NCBI GenBank assembly: GCA_959602045.1
Contig: CAUGRT010000001.1
Span: 100,918-164,917, forward strand
Direction: 5' to 3'
Length of the DNA: 64,000 nucleotides
DNA from: an uncultured Clostridia bacterium
GTDB lineage: Bacteria > Bacillota > Clostridia > UBA1381
Position numbers and translations under genes: made by a program. Under the pieces are notes generated by a model. It did not search any database. It saw only the letters and a program-made list of their open reading frames with translations, and had not been told where the DNA came from. Within the stretch, counting starts at the first letter, position 1. Every line of letters starts with the position of its first letter. This document shows positions 32,608-41,231 of the stretch, one piece after another.

Positions 32608-33984
32608 ATGGAATATCGTATTGAACATGATTCGATGGGCGAAATGAAGGTTCCTGCCGACAGATTGTGGGCAGCGCAAACACAGAGAAGCCATGAGAAT
32701 TTTGAAATTGGTGTGGATATTGAAACCATGCCGCGCGAAATTACGCACGCTTTCGGCATTTTAAAAAAAGCGGCGGCATTGGCGAACAACGAATTAAAGC
32801 CGGAAAAAATGACTGCCGAAAAATTAGAGGTCATTACAAAAGCCTGTGACGAGGTTATTGCCGGAAAACTGAACGGACATTTTCCGTTGGTTGTATGGCA
32901 GACCGGTTCGGGTACACAATCCAACATGAACGCAAACGAGGTTATCGCAAACCGCGCCAATCAGCTTGCCGAAAAGAAATTGGTACACCCGAATGATGAT
33001 ATTAACATGAGCCAGTCCTCAAACGACACATTCCCGACAGCCATGCATATCTCTGCTGTAATTGCAATTGAAGATAAGCTGCTGCCGGCGATTGAGCAGC
33101 TGATTGCCACTTTTAAAAAGCTGGAGGCTGAAAACGAGGGTATCGTAAAATCCGGCAGGACGCATCTGCAAGACGCAACTCCGATTAAATTCAGCCAGGA
33201 AATCAGCGGATGGCGCTCAAGCTTGGAGCGTGACGCAGAGCTTTTGAAAATGGCAGTAAAGCCGCTGCATGAGTTAGCGCTCGGCGGTACGGCTGTCGGA
33301 ACGGGACTTAATGCCCCGAAAGGATTTTCCGAATTGGTTGCGGCAAAGGTCGCAGAGCTTACGGGCAAGCCGTTCGTAACCGCTGAAAATAAATTCCACG
33401 CATTGACCTCAAAGGACGAATTTGTATTCGCACACGGCGCAATTAAAGCCACCGCCTGCGATATGATGAAGATTGCAAACGATGTCCGCTGGTTGGCATC
33501 CGGTCCGCGTGACGGATTGGGCGAAATTCATATTCCCGAAAATGAACCCGGTTCCTCAATCATGCCCGGCAAAGTCAACCCCACGCAGTGCGAAGCTGTT
33601 ACGATGGTTGCCGTACAGGTTATGGGCAACGATACCGCAGTCAGCATTGCCGCTTCACAGGGCAATTTTGAATTGAATGTATTCATGCCGGTTGCAGCCT
33701 ACAACTTCCTGCAATCCGCAAGATTACTGGCAGAGGCGATTGTTTCCTTCAATAAAAACTGCGCAGTCGGTATTACGGCAAACAAGGAAAAGATGCATCA
33801 TAATCTGCACAACTCCTTAATGCTTGTAACGGCACTGAATCCTTATATCGGCTATGAAAATGCCGCAAAGACCGCAAAGAAGGCATATAAGGATAATATT
33901 TCGCTCAAGGAAGCATGCGTTCAGCTGGGATTCCTTACCGAAGAAAAGTTTGACGAAGTATTCCATCCCGAACAGATGGTATAA
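32608..33984 (+). CDS. fumC: Class II fumarate hydratase
   Basis: FumC interconverts malate and fumarate without an iron-sulfur cluster. The 458-residue product has TGSGTQSNMNANEVIANRA, HPNDDINMSQSSNDTFPTAM, GRTHLQDATPIKF, the signature loop GSSIMPGKVNPTQCEA with the catalytic Ser and the C-terminal domain. Wording of these motifs is fumarase-like rather than aspartase-like. The start MEYRIEHDSMG at 32608 is 14 bases after GGAAAGGA; the frame extends eight codons upstream over that site. It is 40 bases after the dehydrogenase gene and supplies fumarate to the reductase coded at the end of the same unit. Confidence 0.94.
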   Translation: MEYRIEHDSMGEMKVPADRLWAAQTQRSHENFEIGVDIETMPREITHAFGILKKAAALANNELKPEKMTAEKLEVITKACDEVIAGKLNGHFPLVVWQTGSGTQSNMNANEVIANRANQLAEKKLVHPNDDINMSQSSNDTFPTAMHISAVIAIEDKLLPAIEQLIATFKKLEAENEGIVKSGRTHLQDATPIKFSQEISGWRSSLERDAELLKMAVKPLHELALGGTAVGTGLNAPKGFSELVAAKVAELTGKPFVTAENKFHALTSKDEFVFAHGAIKATACDMMKIANDVRWLASGPRDGLGEIHIPENEPGSSIMPGKVNPTQCEAVTMVAVQVMGNDTAVSIAASQGNFELNVFMPVAAYNFLQSARLLAEAIVSFNKNCAVGITANKEKMHHNLHNSLMLVTALNPYIGYENAAKTAKKAYKDNISLKEACVQLGFLTEEKFDEVFHPEQMV

Positions 33985-34000
33985 AACAGCAATGGAGGAT

Positions 34001-34041
34001 GATCCGAATCCTAATCGGATCAAGGCTCGTGCCACAGGGCA
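34001..34041 (+). other. Two hairpins in the fumC-hdrB gap
   Basis: GATCCGA/TCGGATC (34001-34021, 7 bp) is followed by GTGCC-ACAG-GGCAC (34029-34042) directly before the hdrB ribosome binding site. No T-run follows, so transcription should continue. They may set the relative expression of fumC and the redox genes. Confidence 0.4.
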
Positions 34042-34062
34042 CAGAAAGGAACGATGATAACG

Positions 34063-34869
34063 ATGCAAGTTAGTTATTTTCCGGGCTGCACCCTCCGTAC
34101 AAAGGCAAAGGAGCTTGACTTTTACGCAAGAAAATGCGCCGAGATTCTCGGCGTAGAGCTTTGCGAAATAAAAGACTGGCAGTGCTGCGGCGGCGTTTTC
34201 GTCAGCGCAAAGGACGAAATCGCCTCCAAGCTTTCAAGCGTTCGCGCGCTTGTTGCTGCAAAATCAGCACAGCAGCCTTTGGTTACGGTATGTTCAGCCT
34301 GTCATAATGTAATAAAACAGACCAATCACGAAATGCAGACCAATGAAGATTTCGCGGCAAAGGTCAATACCTATATGGCGCAGGATAAAAACTTTGAAGA
34401 GCCTTATAACGGCGAAACCGAGGTTTATCATTATCTGGAGCTTTTGCGCGATCAGATCGGCTTTGATAAAATCAAAGAAGCGGTAAAAAATCCGCTTAAG
34501 GGTAAGAAAATTGCCGCTTATTACGGATGTATGCTGCTTCGTCCCGGCAAGGTCATGCAATTTGACGATCCGGAAAATCCGCAGATTATGGAGGATTTCA
34601 TAAAAGCACTGGGTGCAGAACCGGTGATTTATCCGGCACGGAACGAATGTTGCGGCGGCTACGTGGTATTGGAGGACGCCGAATCCGCTCGGAAGAAGAG
34701 CGGCGCGGTGATCGAAAGCGCACAAAATCACGACGCTGATATGATTGTAACCGCCTGTCCGCTTTGCCGATATAATCTCTTGAAAAACGGAAGTGAGCTG
34801 CCGGTATTGTATTTCACAGAATTGCTTGCCGAAGCTCTGGGTGTAAAGGAGGATCAGGATGCAGAATAA
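34063..34869 (+). CDS. hdrB: Heterodisulfide reductase subunit B-like (CCG-domain) protein
   Basis: The 268-residue product has the two CCG-type cysteine motifs that bind the non-cubane [4Fe-4S] clusters of HdrB: GCTLR...DWQCCGG...CSACHN, and YGCMLLRPG...NECCGGY...CPLCRYN. In methanogens HdrB reduces the CoM-S-S-CoB disulfide; here, with no coenzyme M pathway in sight, it probably passes electrons to another acceptor. ATG 34063 is 12 bases after AAAGGA; an ATG three codons earlier is too close. Its stop overlaps the hdrC start. It opens the Hdr-Flx-Frd block. Confidence 0.9.
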   Translation: MQVSYFPGCTLRTKAKELDFYARKCAEILGVELCEIKDWQCCGGVFVSAKDEIASKLSSVRALVAAKSAQQPLVTVCSACHNVIKQTNHEMQTNEDFAAKVNTYMAQDKNFEEPYNGETEVYHYLELLRDQIGFDKIKEAVKNPLKGKKIAAYYGCMLLRPGKVMQFDDPENPQIMEDFIKALGAEPVIYPARNECCGGYVVLEDAESARKKSGAVIESAQNHDADMIVTACPLCRYNLLKNGSELPVLYFTELLAEALGVKEDQDAE

Positions 34870-35251
34870 AACAGAACGTGAAAAAGAGCAAATCCTGCGC
34901 ATGAGCGGCGTCAATCCGAGAAAATGTATGCGCTGTGGAAAATGCTCCGGAACTTGTCCTTCCTATGATGAGATGGAATACCATCCGCATCAGTTTGTTT
35001 ATATGGTAGAAACAGGGGATCTTGAGGCGCTGAAAAAATCCGATTCCATCTATAAATGCCTATCCTGCTTCGCTTGTGTGGACAGATGTCCCAGAGGCGT
35101 TGAGCCGGCAAAGCTGGTAGAAGCGTTAAGATTATCGGTGATTCGTGAAAAAGGCGCAAATCATCTGACCCCGAACGACATTCCCGAATTGCTCGATGAA
35201 GATTTGCCGCAGCAGGCAATCGTCAGCGCATTCCGGAAATATTCAAAATAG
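34859..35251 (+). CDS. hdrC: Heterodisulfide reductase subunit C-like ferredoxin protein
   Basis: The 130-residue product is a two-cluster ferredoxin: CMRCGKCSGTCPSYDEM (residues 23-39) and CLSCFACVDRCPRGVEP (about 63-79), each with the C-x2-C-x2-C-x3-C-P pattern. HdrC links the HdrA flavin centre to HdrB. Length and the helical C-terminal tail are normal for HdrC. The start overlaps the hdrB stop by 11 bases, with AAGGAGG upstream. Confidence 0.9.
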   Translation: MQNKTEREKEQILRMSGVNPRKCMRCGKCSGTCPSYDEMEYHPHQFVYMVETGDLEALKKSDSIYKCLSCFACVDRCPRGVEPAKLVEALRLSVIREKGANHLTPNDIPELLDEDLPQQAIVSAFRKYSK

Positions 35252-35267
35252 AAAGGAGATACAAGCC

Positions 35268-37262
35268 ATGCAAAGAATTGGCGTATTTGTCTGCCACTGC
35301 GGTACGAATATCGCGGGAACCGTTGATGTAAAGTCGGTTGCAGAGGCTCTGAAAAACGAGCCGGGGGTTGTTTTCTCCACCGATTATCAATATATGTGTT
35401 CTCAGGCAGGACAAGATATTATAAAAAATGCAATCGCCGAGCATCAGCTGACCGGTATCGTTGTCTGCTCCTGTTCGCCGCGTATGCACGAGGCAACCTT
35501 CAGAAAAACAGCAAAGGCAGCCGGATTGAATCCGTATATGGTAGAAATTGCAAACATTCGTGAGCAATGCTCATGGGTTCATAAAGAAATGCCGATCGGT
35601 ACGGAAAAAGCGATTATTTTGGGAAAGGCAGCAGTTGCAAAGGTAAACCTGAACGCACCGCTGACTCCGGGCGAAAGTCCCGTAACCAAGCGTGCCTTAG
35701 TAATCGGCGGCGGTATTGCCGGTATCCAGACGGCTCTGGATATTGCAGACGCAGGATTCCCGGTTGATATTGTGGAAACCAAGCCGACCATCGGCGGTAA
35801 GATGGCGCAGCTGGATAAAACATTCCCGACGCTCGACTGTGCGGCATGTATTCTGACACCGAAAATGGTGGATGTGGCACAAAACGATAAAATCAGAATT
35901 TTCTCCTACTCGGAAGTGACCGAGGTTGGAGGCTTTGTCGGAAACTTTGAAGTAACGATTAAAAAACGTGCAAGATATGTCAAAGAGGAGGTCTGCACAG
36001 GCTGCGGTGCCTGTACGGAGAAATGTCCTCAGAAGAAAGTTCCGAACGAATTTAACTTAGGCATGGATAACCGTCGTGCCATCTATATCCCCTTTGCACA
36101 GGCAGTGCCGAAGGTGGCTACAATTGATCCTCGGTACTGTACCAAGCTGAAAACCGGCAAATGCGGTCTTTGCTCCAAGGTATGTACGGCAGGAGCCATC
36201 GACTACGAAGCAAAGGATGAATTTATTAAAGAGAAATACGGCGCAATCGTTGTGGCTACCGGTTTCAATCCGATTCCGATGGATCAGTTTGACGAATACG
36301 CTTACTCCCAGTCCAAGGATGTCATCACTTCCCTGGAATTTGAACGTCTTACCAATGCTGCCGGCCCGACACAGGGTACACTGCTCCGTCCGTCCGATGG
36401 TGAGCATCCGCATACCATCGTATTTGTACAGTGCGTAGGTTCAAGATGTGCGGCATGTGCGGAAAAGGGTAAGGAATACTGTTCAAAGATTTGTTGTATG
36501 TACACCGCAAAGCATGCGATGCTGACAAGAGATAAATACCCCGATACCGATGTTTATGTATTCTATATTGATGTGCGTACACCCGGTAAAAACTTCGATG
36601 AATTCTATCGCCGCGCGGTAGAGGAATACGGCGTTCACTATATCAAGGGTATGGTCGGCAAAGTTTCTCCGGAGGGCAAGAAATTAAAGGTTCAGGCATC
36701 CGATCTGATTGCCAACAAGCAGCTGCACATTGACGCGGATTTGGTCGTATTGGCTGCGGCAATCGAGCCGGATAAGTCTGCGCGTCCGCTGGCAACCATG
36801 CTGACAGCAAGTATGGATACCAACGACTTCTTTACTGAAGCGCATCCGAAGCTTCGTCCGGTAGAAAGCCCGACCGCCGGTGTATTCCTGTCCGGTACCT
36901 GTCAGGGACCGAAGGATATTCCGGAAACCGTTTCTCAGGCAGGAGCTGCCGCTTCCAAGGTAATCGGTCTGCTCTGCAAGGATAAGCTGACCGGAAACCC
37001 GTGCGTTGCTCATTCCGATGAAATGATGTGTAACGGCTGTTCTACCTGTGAAAAGGTTTGTCCTTACGGTGCAATCACCTATGTTGAAAAAGAATTTAGA
37101 ATGCCCGACAGAACCACAAAGGTTCGCCGTGTGGCAGTCGTTAATGAAGCGGTATGCCAGGGCTGCGGCGCTTGTACGGTAGCATGTATGTCCGGCGCAA
37201 TGGATTTGAAGGGCTTCACAAATAAACAAATTGTAGCGGAGGTGGACGCAATATGCAAGTAA
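35268..37262 (+). CDS. hdrA: Heterodisulfide reductase subunit A-like flavoprotein (bifurcating FAD subunit)
   Basis: The 664-residue product matches HdrA: the N-terminal Cys domain (VFVCHCGTNIAG, CSCSPRMHEATF), an FAD Rossmann motif VIGGGIAGIQTALD at about residue 144, and a thioredoxin-reductase-like core. It has an inserted ferredoxin pair (CTGCGACTEKCPQ at about 241 and CGLCSKVC at about 302) and C-terminal ferredoxin motifs (CNGCSTCEKVCPYG at about 586, CQGCGACTVACMSG at about 628). In characterised complexes the HdrA FAD is the electron-bifurcation site. ATG 35268 follows GAAAGGAG. The stop overlaps the mvhD-like start by 10 bases. Confidence 0.93.
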   Translation: MQRIGVFVCHCGTNIAGTVDVKSVAEALKNEPGVVFSTDYQYMCSQAGQDIIKNAIAEHQLTGIVVCSCSPRMHEATFRKTAKAAGLNPYMVEIANIREQCSWVHKEMPIGTEKAIILGKAAVAKVNLNAPLTPGESPVTKRALVIGGGIAGIQTALDIADAGFPVDIVETKPTIGGKMAQLDKTFPTLDCAACILTPKMVDVAQNDKIRIFSYSEVTEVGGFVGNFEVTIKKRARYVKEEVCTGCGACTEKCPQKKVPNEFNLGMDNRRAIYIPFAQAVPKVATIDPRYCTKLKTGKCGLCSKVCTAGAIDYEAKDEFIKEKYGAIVVATGFNPIPMDQFDEYAYSQSKDVITSLEFERLTNAAGPTQGTLLRPSDGEHPHTIVFVQCVGSRCAACAEKGKEYCSKICCMYTAKHAMLTRDKYPDTDVYVFYIDVRTPGKNFDEFYRRAVEEYGVHYIKGMVGKVSPEGKKLKVQASDLIANKQLHIDADLVVLAAAIEPDKSARPLATMLTASMDTNDFFTEAHPKLRPVESPTAGVFLSGTCQGPKDIPETVSQAGAAASKVIGLLCKDKLTGNPCVAHSDEMMCNGCSTCEKVCPYGAITYVEKEFRMPDRTTKVRRVAVVNEAVCQGCGACTVACMSGAMDLKGFTNKQIVAEVDAICK

Positions 37263-37687
37263 ATGAATATAAGCCGCTGATCGTTGCTTTCTGTTGTAAC
37301 TGGTGTTCGTATGCCGGTGCGGATTTGGCAGGCAACAATCGTTTGAATTATCCGGCAGATGTAAAAATCATTCGTGTACCCTGCTCTTGCAGAGTCAATC
37401 CGATGTTTATTCTGCGTGCGTTCCAGAGGGGTGCCGATGGCGTAATCCTTTGCGGCTGCCATCCCGGCGACTGTCACTATACCTCCGGAAACTACTACAC
37501 ACGCCGCCGTATGTCGCTGCTGTTCTCAATGCTGGATTTCCTCGGCATTGAAAGAGAGCGTACCCGCGTAGAATGGGTCAGCGCGGCAGAGGGCGCAAAA
37601 TTTGCTGCAACTATGAACGATTTCGTCGAAAAGGTAACGGCTCTCGGCGAAAACAAGAGATTGGAGGATTTGCGATGCAAGAAATAA
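37253..37687 (+). CDS. MvhD/FlxD-type hydrogenase iron-sulfur subunit
   Basis: The 144-residue product carries the MvhD [2Fe-2S] pattern: FCCNWCSYAGAD near the N-terminus, PCSCRVNP, and ILCGCHPGDCHY. In methanogens MvhD wires the hydrogenase to HdrA; in bacteria the same subunit (FlxD) connects an NADH-oxidising module to HdrA. No hydrogenase large subunit is in the window, so the second role is favoured. ATG 37253 follows GGAGGTG. Overlaps hdrA by 10 bases and the next gene by 13 bases. Confidence 0.9.
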   Translation: MQVNEYKPLIVAFCCNWCSYAGADLAGNNRLNYPADVKIIRVPCSCRVNPMFILRAFQRGADGVILCGCHPGDCHYTSGNYYTRRRMSLLFSMLDFLGIERERTRVEWVSAAEGAKFAATMNDFVEKVTALGENKRLEDLRCKK

Positions 37688-38667
37688 AACGTGAAATTCT
37701 CATAGAAAAAGCCTCCGAGCTGCTCCAAAACGGCACAGTTGATCGTGTTTTCGGCTGGAAAACCGGAGAATTTGATTATGACATTACCCCGGCAGTTTTT
37801 CATTCTGCCGAAGAATTGGAAAAAGATTTTGTCTGGAATGACTTCTGCGGCGCAAACTTTTCCAAATACCTTGTGAAAGAAACCGCAAACAGCGACCAAA
37901 AGGTGCTTGTATTCCTAAAACCTTGCGACACCTACAGCTTTAATCAGCTTTTAACCGAGCATCGTTTTGACCGTGAAAAGGTTTACGTTGTCGGGATTCC
38001 CTGCAACGGCATGTTGGATATTCACAAGATCAAGGAAAAGGCAGAGGGCATTTCCTCGGTTGCGGTTGAGGGAGATCAGGTTTTGGTGAACACGCTTTAT
38101 GACGGAACGATTGAGATTCCCGAAAATGAAGTGCTCGCCGAAAGATGTCTGACCTGCAAATCCAAAAAGCACGTTGCATTTGATGAGCTTTTGGGCGAGG
38201 ATGGCGAGGTTCTGGAATCGACAAGATTCGATGAGGTCAGCCGCCTTGAGAAGATGACGCCGGATGAACGTTTTGAATTTTGGCAGAACGAGTTGTCCCG
38301 TTGTATTCGCTGCAATGCCTGTCGTGACGTTTGTCCGGCATGCACCTGCGAGAAGTGTGTATTTGACAATCCGGAATCCCCGATGGAAAACAAAGCGCCG
38401 GCAAACTCCTTTGAGGAAAAGATGTTCCACATTATCCGCGCATTCCATGTCGTGGGACGCTGCACGGACTGCGGCGAATGTTCGCGCGTATGTCCTCAGC
38501 ACATTCCGCTTCATCTCTTGAACCGTAAATTTATTAAGGATATTAACGAGCTTTACGGCGAATATCAAGCAGGCGCGGTTGTCGGCAGCCGTGCTCCGAT
38601 TGTGGATTATACGGAAGATGACGCTGAACCAAACGAAGCAGTAGAGAGAGGTGACGAGAATGCGTAA
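37675..38667 (+). CDS. Flx-type iron-sulfur subunit (FrhB/FdhB-like N-domain plus ferredoxin)
   Basis: The 330-residue product has an N-terminal domain of about 195 residues with VFLKPCDTYSFNQLL and VGIPCNGMLDI, as in F420-hydrogenase/formate-dehydrogenase beta-like and Asr-like proteins, and CLTCKSK. Two ferredoxin motifs follow: CIRCNACRDVCPACTCEKC and CTDCGECSRVCPQH. The ferredoxin region and its place after an MvhD-like gene resemble the Flx iron-sulfur subunits coded with hdrABC in several anaerobes. I cannot tell from sequence which Flx letter it matches. ATG 37675 follows TTGGAGG. It overlaps both neighbours by a few bases. Confidence 0.75.
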   Translation: MQEIKREILIEKASELLQNGTVDRVFGWKTGEFDYDITPAVFHSAEELEKDFVWNDFCGANFSKYLVKETANSDQKVLVFLKPCDTYSFNQLLTEHRFDREKVYVVGIPCNGMLDIHKIKEKAEGISSVAVEGDQVLVNTLYDGTIEIPENEVLAERCLTCKSKKHVAFDELLGEDGEVLESTRFDEVSRLEKMTPDERFEFWQNELSRCIRCNACRDVCPACTCEKCVFDNPESPMENKAPANSFEEKMFHIIRAFHVVGRCTDCGECSRVCPQHIPLHLLNRKFIKDINELYGEYQAGAVVGSRAPIVDYTEDDAEPNEAVERGDENA

Positions 38668-39685
38668 AATATCATTAGATAAAATAGATGAGCTTTTTGC
38701 AATAATCGCCTCCGAACAGAGCGTTTATTTGCCGGTTGATACAAAAACAGGCGCAAAATTCGAGAAATGGGAAGCCGGGAAAAAGCTTTCCGACGCCTTA
38801 AATACCGTAAGAAGCGCAAAGGATTTCTTCTTTCCCCAGACCGAAAATCTGATGGATTTTAAGGTTGAGGGAAAATCAATCGAAATCATCGACACCCGAA
38901 GCGAAAGCGAAAATTTCGTAATCTTCGGCGCACGCGCGTGTGATGTAAAGAGCTTTGAGATTCTGGATAAGGTATTCCTTGCCGAACCGGTGGATTCTTA
39001 CTATAAAAATCGCCGCAGTCACGCAACGATCGTATCCATTGCCTGTACAAAGCCAATAGAAACCTGTTTCTGTCAGACCTTCGGTATTGACGCAGCCGCT
39101 CCCGAGGGCGATATTGTCTGCCACAAAACCGAGGACGCGCTTTATCTGGATGCAAAAACCGAAAAAGGCGAAAAGCTGCTGGAAAGCTTAAACACGCTTA
39201 CCGAGGACACCGACAATGCCGCTGTTGAAGAACAGCAAAAGCTGATTCGCGAGCGCATGAGCAAGCTGCCTCTGGCAAATCTGAAGGCAGACGCATTCGG
39301 TTCGGGCAAAACAAGCGAGTTCTTCGACGCTCCGGAGTGGAAGGAACTTTCCGAATCCTGCTTAGGCTGTGGTACTTGTACCTTTGTCTGCCCGACCTGC
39401 CAATGCTATGACATCAAGGACTTTAACACCGGTCATGGTGTAAAGCGTTTCCGCTGCTGGGATTCCTGCATGTATTCGGAATTTACAAAAATGTCGGCAG
39501 GACAGCCCAGACTGACGCAGCTTGAGCGTTTCCGTCAAAGATTCATGCACAAGCTTGTATACTATCCGACCAATAACAACGGATTGTTCTCCTGCGTCGG
39601 CTGCGGACGTTGTCTTGCAAAATGCCCGATTCAGATGAATATCGTCAAGGTTATGAAAAAATTAGGAGGCGAAAAGAATGATTGA
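38660..39685 (+). CDS. Flx/AsrA-like 4Fe-4S dicluster subunit
   Basis: The 341-residue product resembles subunit A of anaerobic sulfite reductase and the matching Flx/HydB-type subunit. An N-terminal domain with FGARACDVKSFEILDKVF and IACTKPIETCFCQTFG precedes two clusters: CLGCGTCTFVCPTCQC (about residue 234) and CVGCGRCLAKCPIQ near the C-terminus. It most likely relays electrons between the FAD/NAD(P)H subunit coded next and the MvhD/Hdr part. ATG 38660 follows GAGAGGTG. It overlaps the previous gene by eight bases and the next by eight. Confidence 0.78.
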   Translation: MRKISLDKIDELFAIIASEQSVYLPVDTKTGAKFEKWEAGKKLSDALNTVRSAKDFFFPQTENLMDFKVEGKSIEIIDTRSESENFVIFGARACDVKSFEILDKVFLAEPVDSYYKNRRSHATIVSIACTKPIETCFCQTFGIDAAAPEGDIVCHKTEDALYLDAKTEKGEKLLESLNTLTEDTDNAAVEEQQKLIRERMSKLPLANLKADAFGSGKTSEFFDAPEWKELSESCLGCGTCTFVCPTCQCYDIKDFNTGHGVKRFRCWDSCMYSEFTKMSAGQPRLTQLERFRQRFMHKLVYYPTNNNGLFSCVGCGRCLAKCPIQMNIVKVMKKLGGEKND

Positions 39686-40511
39686 TATGAAAGAACCTCT
39701 TATTCCCGTTGTCGGAGTCGTTACCGACATCAGAATTGATACGCCGGATGTAAAAACCTTTCGGGTGGTTACGCCCGACGGAAAAAAGGCTTTTGATCAT
39801 AAGCCGGGTCAGTGCGCAATGCTTTCGATTCCGGGAGTCGGCGAGGCAATGTTCTCCATTACCTCCTCTCCAACGAACACCGAATATATGGAATTTTCAA
39901 TAAAGAAATGCGGATGTATGACCGATTGGCTGCACTCGATGGATGTCGGACAGCAAATCACCATCCGTGGGCCTTACGGCAACGCCTTTCCGGTTGACAC
40001 AGAATTTGCCGGTCATGACATGCTGTTTATCGCCGGCGGTATCGGTCTTGCACCGCTCCGCTCTGTCATCAATTACTGCCGTCACTACCGCGACCGTTAC
40101 GGAAAAATCGACATCGTATACGGCTCGCGCAGCATGCAGGATTTGGTGGATTACCAGGAAATCATCAACGAATGGGCAGAAGATGCCGGCGTCAATGTAC
40201 ACCTAACGATTGACCGCGAACAGCCCGAATGGGACGGTCATGTCGGTTTTGTTCCGAACTACGTCAAAGAACTTGGATTCTCAACCGACAAGATCGCAAT
40301 CCTCTGCGGCCCGCCCATCATGATTAAGTTTACGCTTGCAGGGCTTCAAGAGCTTGGCTTTGACAAGACGCAAGTTTACACCACAATGGAGCTGCGTATG
40401 AAGTGCGGAATCGGCAAATGCGGAAGATGTAATATCGGCTCAAAATACGTCTGCAAAGACGGCCCGGTATTCCGTTGTGACGAGATTGATGAGCTTCCCG
40501 ATGAATATTAA
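39678..40511 (+). CDS. FAD/NAD(P)H-binding oxidoreductase subunit (FlxA/AsrB-like)
   Basis: The 277-residue product is a ferredoxin-NADP reductase-like protein. The FAD half has KPGQCAMLSIPGVGEAMFSI (FAD-site R-x-Y-S is here F-S-I). The NAD half has FIAGGIGLAPLRSVI and ILCGPPIMIKFTL. The C-terminal [2Fe-2S] site reads MKCGIGKCGRCNIG...YVCKDGP, as in PyrK and AsrB. It should be the NADH (or NADPH) entry point of the complex. ATG 39678 follows AGGAGGCG and overlaps the previous stop. Nucleotide preference is not decided. Confidence 0.85.
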   Translation: MIDMKEPLIPVVGVVTDIRIDTPDVKTFRVVTPDGKKAFDHKPGQCAMLSIPGVGEAMFSITSSPTNTEYMEFSIKKCGCMTDWLHSMDVGQQITIRGPYGNAFPVDTEFAGHDMLFIAGGIGLAPLRSVINYCRHYRDRYGKIDIVYGSRSMQDLVDYQEIINEWAEDAGVNVHLTIDREQPEWDGHVGFVPNYVKELGFSTDKIAILCGPPIMIKFTLAGLQELGFDKTQVYTTMELRMKCGIGKCGRCNIGSKYVCKDGPVFRCDEIDELPDEY

Positions 40512-40541
40512 AAATTTGAGTCCCGAAAGGAGTTTAATAAT

Positions 40542-41216
40542 ATGGATAACATGGTAAACGTATACCTGTTTGGCAAGCAGTACAGCGTTCCCGATAATCT
40601 GACGATTATGCGCGCGATGGAATATGCCGGCTATCAGCTGATTCGCGGCTGTGGCTGCCGGAACGGTTTCTGCGGCGCCTGTGCAACAATTTACCGCATT
40701 AAGGGCGACAAGGAATTAAAGACTTGCCTTGCATGTCAGACAAAGGTTGAAAACAATATGTATGTGGCAACATTGCCGTTCTTCCCTCTGGTAAAAGAGG
40801 TTTATAACATTGAAGAAATCAAGCCGACCGAGCAGATTATGATGCAGCTTTACCCGGAAATTTACGCTTGCGTAGGCTGTAATGCCTGTACAAAGAGCTG
40901 TACACAAGGTCTGAATGTTATGCAGTACATTGCCTATGCTCAGCGCGGAGAATTTGAAAAGTGCGCCGAGGAATCCTTTGACTGCGTAATGTGCGGTGTC
41001 TGCTCCTCCAGATGCCCTGCCGGAATTTCACATCCGCAGGTAGCCATGCTGGCGCGCAGACTGAACGGAAAGTATCTTGCTCCCAAGACAAAGCATCTGG
41101 AAAACCGCGTTAAGGAGATCAAGGACGGAACCTTTACGGAATTGATTGAAGCCCTGATGGGTAAGCCGGTTGAAGAGCTGAAAGAGCTTTATAATAACAG
41201 AGAAATCGAAAAGTAA
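40542..41216 (+). CDS. Fumarate reductase iron-sulfur subunit, soluble (FrdB/TfrB N-part-like)
   Basis: The 224-residue product has an N-terminal [2Fe-2S] ferredoxin domain (GCGCRNGFCGACAT ... CLACQ) and a dicluster domain with CVGCNACTKSCTQG and CVMCGVCSSRCPAG, the order seen in succinate dehydrogenase/fumarate reductase B subunits. It is shorter than methanogen thiol:fumarate reductase TfrB because it lacks the C-terminal CCG (HdrB-like) domain; a separate hdrB in the same unit could supply that. ATG 40542 follows GAAAGGAG. The flavoprotein gene follows after 15 bases and no membrane-anchor gene is present. Confidence 0.83.
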   Translation: MDNMVNVYLFGKQYSVPDNLTIMRAMEYAGYQLIRGCGCRNGFCGACATIYRIKGDKELKTCLACQTKVENNMYVATLPFFPLVKEVYNIEEIKPTEQIMMQLYPEIYACVGCNACTKSCTQGLNVMQYIAYAQRGEFEKCAEESFDCVMCGVCSSRCPAGISHPQVAMLARRLNGKYLAPKTKHLENRVKEIKDGTFTELIEALMGKPVEELKELYNNREIEK

Positions 41217-41231
41217 GGAGGGACAGGATTT

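Noticed and set aside
37253..37687. True [NiFe]-hydrogenase operon
   Set aside because: Only the MvhD-type small iron-sulfur subunit is present; there are no large or small hydrogenase subunits, so the Flx interpretation is preferred.
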